Part shown: piece by piece, positions 44,437-52,707 of the stretch | Numbering within the stretch: position 1 is the first letter of the stretch | Layout: every line of letters starts with the position of its first letter | Source of the DNA: Paenirhizobium cremeum | Lineage (GTDB): Bacteria > Pseudomonadota > Alphaproteobacteria > Rhizobiales > Rhizobiaceae | Reading direction: 5' to 3' | Assembly: GCF_022884085.1 (NCBI RefSeq) | Contig: NZ_JAGGCS010000011.1 | Coordinates: 64,576 to 128,575 of the forward strand | DNA length: 64,000 bases | Notes under the pieces: generated by a model | Database searches by the model: none | What the model saw: the letters and a program-made list of their open reading frames with translations, nothing else | Told to the model about the DNA's origin: nothing | Position numbers and translations under genes: made by a program

Positions 44437-44463
44437 TCCGCGTCCGCCACGGGCGGGCGCGGA
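44437..44463 (+). other. Hairpin between nirK and nirV
   Basis: The arms TCCGCGTCCGCC (44437-44448) and GGCGGGCGCGGA (44452-44463) pair along their whole length with one G-T. TCTCCTCTTT follows, so it may act as a partial terminator that reduces nirV expression. Confidence 0.55.
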
Positions 44464-44499
44464 TCTCCTCTTTCCCGCCGCGACCTTGAGGAGGTCGTC

Positions 44500-45399
44500 A
44501 TGCTGTCTGTCCGCACAAATCATTCCGTTTCCGCCCTTTCCCTGATGCTGCCCGGTATCCTGTTGTTGGGTCTTGCCGGAACCCTTGCATTGCGCACCGG
44601 CGTTCTGCCGCAGCCCGGCGTAGCGCTCGTGGCCACGCCGGAGACGATCGTCGTTGAACCGCGGACTTTCCGCTACCGCCAGGCGGGTGAATTCTTCAAG
44701 GCCGGATTTGCGGTCGATGCTCCGATGCTGGAGGTGGCGCCGGGAGAGCCGCTGACGATCACGAAATACCAGATCTCGGCCGCCGACTATGACCGCTGTG
44801 TCGCGGACGGGGCCTGCCCGGCACGGGAATCGACGATACCGTCCTTGCCGGACATGCCCGCAACCGGCGTTAGCTATGACGACGCGGAGGCTTATGCTAC
44901 TTGGCTCAGCCGGCACGACAACGCCGTCTGGTCGCTGCCGAGCGATGAACAACTGGCCTTTGCCGCCGGTTCGAAATTTCCGGACGACGCGCTTGGCGTC
45001 GATCCGGACAGCAAGAACCCGGCACTCAGATGGCTAGCAGATTACCAGCGGGAGGCTGCCCGCAAGGCATCGCGGGAGCCGGCGCCGCAACCGTTCGGTC
45101 ATTTCGGCGAAAACGAATACGGTCTCGCCGATTTCGGCGGCAATGTCTGGGAGTGGACGACAACCTGCAATCGGCGTGTCAATCTCGGAACCTCCGGTGA
45201 GGTCGTCGAGGAGGTCGAGAGCTGCGGTATCTATGTCGCCTCCGGCAAGCATCGTGCGCCGCTCAGCGCCTTCGTGCGGGAGCCGAAAGGCGGTGGCTGT
45301 TCGGTCGGAACGCCTCCCGATAATGTCGGTTTTCGCCTGGTGCGGGACGACCGTTGGTTCGCCCGGCTCTTTTTTGCCTTCCGTCAAACCTCTCTCTAG
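44500..45399 (+). CDS. nirV: NirV, formylglycine-generating-enzyme-like (SUMF1 fold) protein
   Basis: This 299-residue protein has an N-terminal membrane/signal helix (LSLMLPGILLLGLAGTLAL) and a SUMF1-type domain with PATGVSYDDAEAYATWLSRH, the WSLPSDEQLAFAA block and EYGLADFGGNVWEWTTTC. The C-terminal GGGCSVGTPPDNVGFRLVRD is also typical. NirV follows nirK in many rhizobia; its job is not known and loss has little effect in the cases I recall. GAGGAGG lies before the start. The protein should face the periplasm. Confidence 0.9.
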   Translation: MLSVRTNHSVSALSLMLPGILLLGLAGTLALRTGVLPQPGVALVATPETIVVEPRTFRYRQAGEFFKAGFAVDAPMLEVAPGEPLTITKYQISAADYDRCVADGACPARESTIPSLPDMPATGVSYDDAEAYATWLSRHDNAVWSLPSDEQLAFAAGSKFPDDALGVDPDSKNPALRWLADYQREAARKASREPAPQPFGHFGENEYGLADFGGNVWEWTTTCNRRVNLGTSGEVVEEVESCGIYVASGKHRAPLSAFVREPKGGGCSVGTPPDNVGFRLVRDDRWFARLFFAFRQTSL

Positions 45400-45496
45400 T
45401 CTAAACAAACCGGCGGATACGTCATTCGAACGGACCGGGCGGGCGAACATATGTTTGTCCTTGCAGGGTCCGATTCCGGAGGAAAGGAATACGGCG

Positions 45497-46192
45497 GTGA
45501 AGATCGATCGGGCCGTCGTCAAATCGCTTCCATTGTTCGACCGCATGAGTGACGAGGAGCTGGACCGCTTGCTCTCGCATGCGACGTCACGTCGTGTGCC
45601 GCAGGGTGAAGCCGTTTTCGAACAGGGGCAACCGGCCGTCAGCTTCTTTCTTCTTCTCCATGGACGCCTGAAGGTCACCCAGGTGACCGAGGACGGACAG
45701 CAGATCATCGTGCGGGTGGTGCATCCTGGCGACCTCTTCGGTTTCGCCAAGGCCTTGCAGCGCATGGACTATCCGGGCACCGCCATCGCAGCGGCAGAAA
45801 GCGTGACGCTTTGCTGGCCGACCGATCTCTGGCCCAGTTTCGTCGAACATAATCCTCGGCTTGCCGTGACCGCAATGCAGACCATCGGGCAGCGGCTGGA
45901 AGAAGCCCATACGCGCATAAGGGAGATGTCGACCCAGGAGGTGGAGCGTCGCGTCGCCCATGCTGTGTTGCGGCTGGCGCGCAAGGCAGGCCGCAAGGAA
46001 GAGGGTGGCATCCGGATCGATTTCCCGATTTCCCGGCAGGACATTGCAGAGATGACCGGAACGACGCTGCATACCGTATCGCGCATCCTGAGCGCCTGGG
46101 AGGCGCGGGGCTACGTGGAAGGCGGCCGGCAGAAACTGCTTGTCATCGACCCTGCGGGACTTGCTGAACTGGCCGACGGGACCCGGGAATAG
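45497..46192 (+). CDS. nnrR: NnrR, Crp/Fnr-family NO-responsive activator
   Basis: This 231-residue regulator has a cyclic-nucleotide-type beta-roll (residues 10-125) and a Crp-type helix-turn-helix (ISRQDIAEMTGTTLHTVSRI). It has only one cysteine (VTLCWPTD), so it cannot hold an FNR-type cluster. The recognition helix reads TTLHTVSR: FNR keeps Glu where His stands here, which fits boxes with TTG but not TTGAT halves. The GTG start has GGAAAGGA upstream. It lies between nirV and pseudoazurin and should control the ten-box set in this window. Confidence 0.92.
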   Translation: MKIDRAVVKSLPLFDRMSDEELDRLLSHATSRRVPQGEAVFEQGQPAVSFFLLLHGRLKVTQVTEDGQQIIVRVVHPGDLFGFAKALQRMDYPGTAIAAAESVTLCWPTDLWPSFVEHNPRLAVTAMQTIGQRLEEAHTRIREMSTQEVERRVAHAVLRLARKAGRKEEGGIRIDFPISRQDIAEMTGTTLHTVSRILSAWEARGYVEGGRQKLLVIDPAGLAELADGTRE

Positions 46193-46239
46193 TCTGTTCG
46201 GCGTTCCGGTCGCATTCCCTGGAAATTGCGCTTTGCAAT

Positions 46240-46253
46240 TTGTGCGGCGACAA
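46240..46253 (+). promoter_or_regulatory. NnrR/FNR-type box upstream of pseudoazurin
   Basis: TTGTGCGGCGACAA fits TTG-N8-CAA, centred 82 bases before the pseudoazurin start. Confidence 0.65.
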
Positions 46254-46327
46254 AGAAGACGCCGACTGGCCGGCGTATCTCCTTGATTAACGGACCCGAG
46301 GGGTCCTGTTTTCAAGGAGACAAGACA

Positions 46328-46771
46328 ATGACCATGATGATGAAGCGCCTCGTTGCTGCTGGTGCGATCTTCGCTGCCCTCGCCGGTTCCGCCGCTGCCG
46401 CCGACTACGAGGTTCACATGCTGAACAAGGGCAAGGACGGCGCCATGGTGTTCGAGCCGGCGGGCCTCAAGATCGCCGTCGGCGACACCGTCACCTTCAT
46501 CCCGACCGACAAGGGCCACAACGCCGAGAGCATCAAGGGCATGATCCCGGACGGCGCCGCCGAGTTCAAGGGCAAGATGAGCGAAACCATCAAGGTGACC
46601 TTCGACGTGCCCGGCGTCTATGGCATCAAGTGCGCGCCGCATGTCGGCATGGGCATGGTCGGAGTGGTCGTGGTCAACGACGCGAGCGCGAACCTCGATG
46701 CCTTCAAGGCCGTGAAGCTGCCGAAGAAGGCGCAGGAACGCATCGAGGCCGCGCTCGCCAGCGCGCAGTGA
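46328..46771 (+). CDS. azu: Pseudoazurin (blue copper electron carrier)
   Basis: This 147-residue precursor has a signal peptide cleaved after SAAAA (residue 24). The type 1 copper ligands are H64, C102, H105 and M110, equal to H40, C78, H81 and M86 of mature pseudoazurins. It carries electrons in the periplasm from the bc1 complex to NirK and possibly NorC. The reading frame is open to 46226, but the ATG at 46328 with AAGGAGA is the true start. A terminator follows. Confidence 0.95.
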   Translation: MTMMMKRLVAAGAIFAALAGSAAAADYEVHMLNKGKDGAMVFEPAGLKIAVGDTVTFIPTDKGHNAESIKGMIPDGAAEFKGKMSETIKVTFDVPGVYGIKCAPHVGMGMVGVVVVNDASANLDAFKAVKLPKKAQERIEAALASAQ

Positions 46772-46794
46772 AACTCCATCTCTTTCCGGGTGTC

Positions 46795-46830
46795 ATGGCC
46801 CGCCCCTGTCGGGGCGGGTCATTTGTCTTT
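46795..46830. terminator. Terminator between pseudoazurin and exoD-like gene
   Basis: The stem ATGGCCCGCCCC (46795-46806) / GGGGCGGGTCAT (46811-46822) has a 4-base loop, one G-T pair and TTGTCTTTT downstream. It serves two convergent genes. Confidence 0.75.
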
Positions 46831-46835
46831 TGCAG

Positions 46836-47456
46836 TCAGACGATCCAGTTGAAGGCCGAGGCCGCGCCATAGATCAGGCCACCCGATGTCCCGAGTGCAA
46901 TTGCTGCAAGCAGAATGCCAAGGAGTGTCGCCAGACCATCCCGTTCCATCAATCCCATGGAGATGACGACCAGGGCGACTACCGGCAGGAAGTTGCCGAA
47001 AGGAATGGGAAGCGCGACAGCTACCGCAAGCAGGAAGACTGGCACGCCCAGCAGGGTTTGGGCGGTGTGCCCGGTCAGCGCCCGCAGGCGGCCGCGTTGC
47101 AGAATGATTTCCACCTTGCGCACGAGTGGCGTCGTATATCGAACGACGAGCATGATCGTCGCAGCCGAAAGTTTCCGCCTGCCCAGCATCTCGGGAAGCC
47201 AGATACGCCTCTTTCCGGCGATGATCTGCAGGGAGACGATGGCAAGGCAGGTTCCGAAGAACATGCCGAAAGGGCCGGGGACCGGCGTGAGGGCCGGCAG
47301 CGACAGTATAAGTATGGCGAAGGCGATGCTGGTGCGGCCCAATGCCTCCAGCAGATCGGTCAGTGACAGGGCTCCCGCCCGGTTCGCCATTTCGGCAACA
47401 GCCTCAAGTTGGGCGGAAGCCGTTCCCTGGCGTTGTTGGCGACATGGGTTTTCCAA
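46836..47456 (-). CDS. exoD: ExoD family membrane protein
   Basis: This 206-residue protein has about four or five helices and an ExoD pattern: SLTDLLEALGRTSIAFAILI, the PALTPVPGPFGMFFG loop, and the GVPVFLLAVAVALPIPFGNFLP region. ExoD of Sinorhizobium affects exopolysaccharide output and alkali tolerance; its molecular action is unclear. The start at 47456 is TTG with GAGGA close by; an in-frame ATG at 47390 would remove 22 residues. It is convergent with pseudoazurin and marks the end of the denitrification block. Confidence 0.85.
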   Translation of the reverse strand: MENPCRQQRQGTASAQLEAVAEMANRAGALSLTDLLEALGRTSIAFAILILSLPALTPVPGPFGMFFGTCLAIVSLQIIAGKRRIWLPEMLGRRKLSAATIMLVVRYTTPLVRKVEIILQRGRLRALTGHTAQTLLGVPVFLLAVAVALPIPFGNFLPVVALVVISMGLMERDGLATLLGILLAAIALGTSGGLIYGAASAFNWIV

Positions 47457-47586
47457 GCGGTCCTCGTTCTTTTCATCTGGTGACGATAAGCTGTCTCTTC
47501 GGCTGATCTAAGAACGCGCCTCGCCAAAGCAAGGTTCGGCACAAAAAGACCTTTATTGCTGCATTTTGAACCGAGGCCGTCACTCC

Positions 47587-47967
47587 TTACCAAACCGATA
47601 GGACTTTGGGGTCTGCAGTGATCTCTGTTGCTATGCGGAGAATGCCTCCATCAATTCCGGGCAGGTGGATGCCACAGGTCGATGGATAGAAAGCCGCGGA
47701 CGTGTAGACGAAGGTCACTGTGCCATCCTGAACGGTAATATTCCTCAGTTCATAATCGCTGTCTCTCAGAAACAAATGGACCTTTGAAAACGACAAGCCA
47801 TTGCGGTCGGCGTACTCGCTCACGGCCTTCTTGCTGCCGATCCCGCTTCGCGCCTGTTCGCACGTCATCCGAGTCGAATTGGTGGTGCCGCCTGCCGGCT
47901 GGAACATGATGTAAACCAGGAGAAAATTCGCGAGGAGGGAAGCCGCCAATATTGCGTTTCTGAACAT
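47587..47967 (-). CDS. Hypothetical protein with N-terminal membrane anchor
   Basis: This 126-residue protein starts with one hydrophobic segment (FRNAILAASLLANFLLVYIM) and then a soluble part with two cysteines (MTCEQARS and PSTCGIHLPG). The anchor could be an uncleaved signal. I do not recognise the family. No partner gene is obvious: the 3' neighbour is exoD, 130 bases away. Base composition is slightly less GC-rich than the neighbours, and so is the 288-base gap upstream, which could mean late acquisition. Confidence 0.6.
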   Translation of the reverse strand: MFRNAILAASLLANFLLVYIMFQPAGGTTNSTRMTCEQARSGIGSKKAVSEYADRNGLSFSKVHLFLRDSDYELRNITVQDGTVTFVYTSAAFYPSTCGIHLPGIDGGILRIATEITADPKVLSVW

Positions 47968-48030
47968 CGAAATTCAACTTTAAGTTGTCAAAAAATTCTT
48001 GTAGTTCAGTTCTTACGGTCGATTCAACAG

Positions 48031-48042
48031 GCTCAATTGAGC
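48031..48042. promoter_or_regulatory. Perfect 12-base palindrome GCTCAATTGAGC
   Basis: It lies in the 288-base gap upstream of the small hypothetical gene, 64 bases before that gene's start. It may be an operator; nothing else in the gap stands out. Confidence 0.3.
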
Positions 48043-48255
48043 AAGACCCTTGCAGTGATGCCGACGAAGGTCAAGCGATGCAGGTTTTTACAAGAGTTTG
48101 CGCGATTGATGCAGAGAAGTTTTGGGGCGTTCGAGAAATTCCCGCTAGGCGATACCCCTCGTAACGGATGCTGTGAAGGGTATCGCTATTGATAGTTCTA
48201 ACGAACCAATGCGGGCGTCAGCGGCCGGCATCAGGCCGGCTCTTTCACCTTGCCG

Positions 48256-49353
48256 TCAGATGTTTTCGGCGACCGCCTGTCGATCGTGCTGTAGTTCCTC
48301 TTCCCGTTCCTTGCGGTTGTAGCGGATGGAGGACCAGAGCGAGATGCCGATCAGCCCCGCGCCGCCGAGGCCGGTGATGACTTCGGGGATATGAACCAGC
48401 GTCTGGCAATACATGATTACCGAGAGGATGAGGATGGCGTAAAAGGCACCGTGCTCCAGGTATCGGTATTCGGCGAGCGTTCCCTTATCGACCAGCATGA
48501 TGGTCATCGAGCGCACGTACATCGCGCCGATACCGAGACCGATCGCAATCACGAACAGGTTCTGACTGAGTGCGAAGGCACCGATAACGCCGTCGAAGGA
48601 GAAACTGGCGTCCAGCACTTCGAGATAGATGAAGGCGCCGAGGCCACCCTTCGCCGCTTCCGACATGGCCTTTTGCGAGTGATCCAGAAGTCCGCCGATC
48701 ACCTCGACGACGAGGAAGGTGAGAAGCCCGTAGATCGCCGAATAGACGAAAGTGTTGGCTTCCTCGCCTTCGAGCAGGTTCGAAAAGAGCAGGATCAGCA
48801 GAAGCACGAAGGCAATCTCGATGCCCTTGATCGAGGCGGAGCGCGCCATGTGCTTCTCAAGGAAGACGATCCAGTGCACCTCCTTTTCGTGGTCGAAGAA
48901 GTAGGTGAGGCCGACCATCATCAGGAAGGTACCGCCGAAGGCAGCAATCGGCAGATGCGCCTCGGTCATGATCCTCGCATATTCCCCCGGTTCCCGGGCC
49001 GCCAGGAAGAGCGCCTCGATCGGCCCGATGCCGGCGGCTATCACCACGATCAGCAGCGGGAAGACGATACGCATGCCGAAGACGGCGATGACGATACCCC
49101 AGGTCAGGAAGCGATGCTGCCAGACCGGCGTCATGTCCTTGAGTTTGTTGGCGTTGACGATGGCGTTGTCGAAGGAAAGCGAGATTTCGAGAACTGCGAG
49201 CACTGCGCAGATAAAGAAGACGGTTGCCATGCCGCCAAGCGTTCCGGTGGACTGCCATCCAACCCAGCCACCGAGAAGAAGGCCAATAGCGGTCACGATG
49301 AAGGCCCATTTGAAATAGGAAAGCGTCGGCTGTCCGGTCGAGGGTGTGCTCAT
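48256..49353 (-). CDS. TerC/DUF475 family integral membrane protein
   Basis: This 365-residue protein has nine or so helices and the TerC acidic motifs: LEISLSFDNAIVNANKL near residue 55 and EVLDASFSFDGVIGAFALSQ near residue 240. Such Asp-containing repeats bind metal ions, and relatives export manganese or act in tellurite resistance. The ATG at 49353 follows GGAGGC; the frame is open to 49575 but this is leader sequence. It has a 445-base gap upstream. Substrate is not proved for DUF475 members. Confidence 0.87.
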   Translation of the reverse strand: MSTPSTGQPTLSYFKWAFIVTAIGLLLGGWVGWQSTGTLGGMATVFFICAVLAVLEISLSFDNAIVNANKLKDMTPVWQHRFLTWGIVIAVFGMRIVFPLLIVVIAAGIGPIEALFLAAREPGEYARIMTEAHLPIAAFGGTFLMMVGLTYFFDHEKEVHWIVFLEKHMARSASIKGIEIAFVLLLILLFSNLLEGEEANTFVYSAIYGLLTFLVVEVIGGLLDHSQKAMSEAAKGGLGAFIYLEVLDASFSFDGVIGAFALSQNLFVIAIGLGIGAMYVRSMTIMLVDKGTLAEYRYLEHGAFYAILILSVIMYCQTLVHIPEVITGLGGAGLIGISLWSSIRYNRKEREEELQHDRQAVAENI

Positions 49354-49798
49354 TGGCGTGCCTCCGAACGGTTGAAAGCGAAAGGATGCGGGAAATGATC
49401 GTGCATGGCGACGCATGCACGCGGGATAGGCATGATCTGAAGAGTCATGTTTTTGAATCCGCCGGCTCATCTTGCTGGCGGTACCGACATCACGAGAGCG
49501 CCGTAAACTCTCGCCAGAGGGGCCCGGCACCAGAAGTTTGGTCCGCAACGCAAGGCACTGGGCGTTGCGTGACAAGCCGGTTTTAACTCAGCCCGACCAC
49601 GCGTCAAGCCCCAAATCTCCCGGCCGTATATGACTTGGGGCGGTGTGTGGCGGATTTCCAGTGGCAGTCAAGACATCAAGCGAAAATTGCTGGAACCGGC
49701 CAAGGACAGCGGATGAAAGCCTGCGAGTGACCTGCATCAATGGCTCATTGCCGAATTCGCTTATATTCGCTGTGTTCGAGTATCCGAAGGAGGGGATC
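49354..49798. other. 445-base intergenic region, possible long leader of the TerC gene
   Basis: No convincing gene. In the minus direction a TTGACG hexamer (49602-49607) could be a -35 box, leaving a leader above 200 bases. Directly next to it is the inverted repeat GCCCCAA (49608-49614) / TTGGGGC (49635-49641). I looked for the manganese yybP-ykoY motif and did not find its GGGGAGTAG core. Confidence 0.4.
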
Positions 49799-50086
49799 GT
49801 GGACAGTCGTTGGATTATCGTGATTGCGCTCTTGCTTGACGTCTTTGCCGTCATACCCGGAGTTTTCTCTGCGGCCCATGCGCAGGATTACCGGGCGATG
49901 AGTTGCGAGGATCTGTGGTACGCCCGCAACGAGATTTATGCGGAGCGGGGTTATTGCTTCAAGACGCAGCGCGCCCGCGCCGTCTTCGGGCGCGGATGCT
50001 TCCCGCCTTATGGCGATCTCTCGCCGACGGAGATGCGGGAAGTGGCAAGGATTGAGCAATGGGAGATGCGGAAGGGTTGCAGGTGA
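49799..50086 (+). CDS. YARHG-domain periplasmic protein
   Basis: This 95-residue protein has a signal peptide (WIIVIALLLDVFAVIPGVFS, cleavage near AHAQD) and then a YARHG-type domain: SCEDLWYARNEIYAERGYCFKT. The GTG at 49799 has a strong AAGGAGGGG before it; the frame reaches back to 49643 without ribosome sites. YARHG domains occur in small envelope proteins and peptidase-linked proteins; the function is unknown. Three cysteines in the mature part (SCEDL, GYCFK, RGCFPP) plus one near the end may form disulfides. Confidence 0.78.
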   Translation: MDSRWIIVIALLLDVFAVIPGVFSAAHAQDYRAMSCEDLWYARNEIYAERGYCFKTQRARAVFGRGCFPPYGDLSPTEMREVARIEQWEMRKGCR

Positions 50087-50092
50087 CGGGGG

Positions 50093-50512
50093 TCAGTCGC
50101 CGAGTTCGATCGAGAATTCGGGATTTCCCGCCAGCGTGTTGCTGACCGTGCAGATTTCTTCTGCGGCATGGACGATCTTCCGGCGGGTGTCGGCGTCGAG
50201 GTCCCCCGCGATGGTCATGCGGACGTCGAAGCGCGTGACCCGCGAGGGTCCCTCATAGGCCTTCTCGCCCTTCACTTCGGCCGTGATGTTCGTGACCTTG
50301 TCCATGACATGCATCTGAGTCGCTGCTATGCGGGCGCTCATGGCGAGGCAGGCGGCGAGCGATGCGTAAAGCAGATCGACCGGATTGAAGCCCGGTTGGC
50401 TCGGACCGGTGACGATATCGATCTCGCCTCCGGTGGCAGATACGACATGGGGAAAACCGCGATGGCCGAGCGTTGCCGTTGCGCCGGTTTGTCTCGTTTT
50501 CAGTTCCGTCAT
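50093..50512 (-). CDS. OsmC family peroxide-reducing protein
   Basis: This 139-residue protein has the OsmC/Ohr/YhfA fold with two conserved cysteines, one in LAACLAMSAR and one in EEICTVSNTL, which reduce organic hydroperoxides in known members. The block SQPGFNPVDLLYASLAA before the first cysteine is typical. It is more like the YhfA/OsmC branch than Ohr. It is convergent with the YARHG gene (6 bases apart) and lies after pbpC on the same strand, with no clear operon link. Confidence 0.85.
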   Translation of the reverse strand: MTELKTRQTGATATLGHRGFPHVVSATGGEIDIVTGPSQPGFNPVDLLYASLAACLAMSARIAATQMHVMDKVTNITAEVKGEKAYEGPSRVTRFDVRMTIAGDLDADTRRKIVHAAEEICTVSNTLAGNPEFSIELGD

Positions 50513-50603
50513 GGCCGCGACCCCTTTTCCAGTCGGTCATGACTTACGCTCGTCGGGACCGCGGGGCAAGCCGCCCGCTGCTCCGGCAGCATGAATGGCG
50601 TTT

Positions 50604-52697
50604 TCAGGACCGGACGAAAAAGCCCACTGTTGCCGCACGTCCGGCTGCGTCGATGACGGTCAGCGTTGAATAGCCGACACCCTCCGGTCTCCATTCCGTC
50701 GTGCGTCGGCGGGTGGGTTCCGAAAGCGGCTTGCCATTGGCAAGCCAGCGAAAGGGTGCGCGCCCGGACTGCAGTTTCAAGGCAAGGGGCAGCGGCGCGC
50801 CATCGGGACCGGTGCCAAGTTCGATCTGGGCGCCCTCGGGCGGATAGACGATCTGCGGGGGTTTTTCGCGCGTCGAGGCAGAAAGGAGACCGCTGGGATC
50901 GAGCGAGAACCGACGCTGGCTGATCGGCAGTTCCGACTGGGCGATGCGGTTTGCGCCGCGCGGGGTGGAGGGAAGCGGAGTGCCTGAAAGGCCCGATTTC
51001 GAAAACGCCTCGAACAGCAGGGGAGCCGCCGTCGCGTAACCGGAAATACCGGGTACGGCAGCGTTATCGGGGCGGCCGATCCAGACGCCGAGGACATAAC
51101 GGCCATCGAAGCCGACCGACCAGGCGTCACGGTAGCCATAGCTGGTGCCGGTCTTGTAGGCGACGCCGATGGCAGGGCTGCCGGATGGCGGCAGTACGCC
51201 CGAGAGAATGTCCGCGACATTCCATGCCGCGACGGGTTCGAACAATGCGGCGACGTTTTCGATCTCGCCGGGCTGGTCGTTGATGCCATCACCCAGCCGC
51301 ACCGGCGTCTGGCGGTTGGCGAGGCCGGCATAGAGCTGGACGAGTTCCTTCAGCGTCAGGCCGGCTCCTCCGAGCGCAATGGCAAGTCCGGGCGCTTCCG
51401 CGGTCGGCAGGCGCGGACGCACCTCGGCGCGACGCAGCCTTACCATCAGCTTCGAAGGGCCGAGCGCATCGAGCAGCCGCACCGCCGGTACGTTCAGAGA
51501 GAGTTGCAGAGCCTGACGGATGCTGACGTCGCCCTGATAGCTCATGTCGAAATTCTTCGGCCGGTAACCGAAGAAGTCCGCCGGCCGATCCTCGACAATG
51601 GTCTCCTGCGCGACCAGACCTTCCTCGAAGGCCAGCCCGTAGATGAAGGGTTTAAGCGTCGAGCCGGGCGAGCGGTTGACGCGAGTCATGTCGATCCAGC
51701 CGGAGCGGGAGGCATCGAAATAATCGGCCGCGCCGATCTCGGCGACGATTTCCCCGGTCTCGGCATCAGCCATCAGCATGGCGAGCGACACCTTCGGGTC
51801 GAGACGCTGGGAGGTTGTCCGCGCAACGGTTTCCAGCCGCTGCTGCACATCCCGGCGAAGCGTCGTTCGATATGTCGTTTCAGCCGGAGCCTTGCGTCTT
51901 GCTGCTTCCGCCAGATGGGCGGCGAGCGCCGGCAGTTGCAGGCGTTTTTCCGGCAGGGGAGCGATTTCGGCGCGGGCGATCTCGCCGGGTTCCAGCACGC
52001 CGGCGGTGTTCATGCGTTGCAGTACGCGCTTGCGGGCCGCTTCGGCGTTTTCCCTGTAGCGGTCGGGGCGGCGTCTCTCCGGCAGTTGCGGCAATGCGAC
52101 CAGCAGGGCGGCTTCCGCTGTCGAAAGGCGTTTCGGTTCCTTGCCGAAATAGGCAAGGCTTGCCGCCCGCACGCCTTCGAGATTGCCGCCATAGGGCGCG
52201 TGGGTGAGATAGAGGTCGAGGATCTCCGATTTTTCCAGCCGCCGTTCGATCTGCAGGGCGCGGGCGATCTGTATGAGCTTCGCCGTCAGCGACCGCTCTC
52301 GGCGCGGTTCGATCAGGCGGGCGACCTGCATGCTGAGCGTCGAGCCGCCCGAAACGATGCGGCCATTGGTCAGCAGTTGCCAGCCGGCGCGCCCGAACGC
52401 CATGAGGTCGATACCGGAATGCTCGTAGAACCGCCGGTCCTCATAGGCGACCAGCATTTTCACAAGCCGCGGATCGACATCGGCAGCCGTCGTTTTCAGG
52501 CGCCACAGCCCGTCCTTCGTCGCGAAGGCGCGCAACAACTGCCCGTCGGTATCCAGCACTTCGGCCGAGACCGTGGCGGCCTCCGGCAATGGCGGCGGAA
52601 AGGCGCGGTCAGCGGCGTCGAGGGCAAAGAGTGTTGCGGTCGCTGCGACGGCAGCAACCGCAAGACCCAGACCCGCGACGCGCAGCTTTCCCATCAC
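50604..52697 (-). CDS. pbpC: Penicillin-binding protein 1C
   Basis: This 697-residue bifunctional cell-wall enzyme has a signal anchor, a GT51 transglycosylase domain (YEDRRFYEHSGIDLMAFGRA near residue 85, GGSTLSMQVARL), a transpeptidase domain with SPGSTLKPF (active serine), SLN (SLNVPAV) and KTGTSYGYRDAWS, and a C-terminal BiPBP_C domain from about 600. The gene starts 10 bases after the alpha-2-macroglobulin gene. The two occur together in many Gram-negative bacteria, where PBP1C may repair peptidoglycan after attack sensed by the macroglobulin. Confidence 0.93.
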   Translation of the reverse strand: MMGKLRVAGLGLAVAAVAATATLFALDAADRAFPPPLPEAATVSAEVLDTDGQLLRAFATKDGLWRLKTTAADVDPRLVKMLVAYEDRRFYEHSGIDLMAFGRAGWQLLTNGRIVSGGSTLSMQVARLIEPRRERSLTAKLIQIARALQIERRLEKSEILDLYLTHAPYGGNLEGVRAASLAYFGKEPKRLSTAEAALLVALPQLPERRRPDRYRENAEAARKRVLQRMNTAGVLEPGEIARAEIAPLPEKRLQLPALAAHLAEAARRKAPAETTYRTTLRRDVQQRLETVARTTSQRLDPKVSLAMLMADAETGEIVAEIGAADYFDASRSGWIDMTRVNRSPGSTLKPFIYGLAFEEGLVAQETIVEDRPADFFGYRPKNFDMSYQGDVSIRQALQLSLNVPAVRLLDALGPSKLMVRLRRAEVRPRLPTAEAPGLAIALGGAGLTLKELVQLYAGLANRQTPVRLGDGINDQPGEIENVAALFEPVAAWNVADILSGVLPPSGSPAIGVAYKTGTSYGYRDAWSVGFDGRYVLGVWIGRPDNAAVPGISGYATAAPLLFEAFSKSGLSGTPLPSTPRGANRIAQSELPISQRRFSLDPSGLLSASTREKPPQIVYPPEGAQIELGTGPDGAPLPLALKLQSGRAPFRWLANGKPLSEPTRRRTTEWRPEGVGYSTLTVIDAAGRAATVGFFVRS

Positions 52698-52707
52698 CGC
52701 TTTCCCG

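Noticed and set aside
49354..49640. yybP-ykoY manganese riboswitch before the TerC gene
   Set aside because: The conserved GGGGAGTAG core was not found on either strand of the leader.
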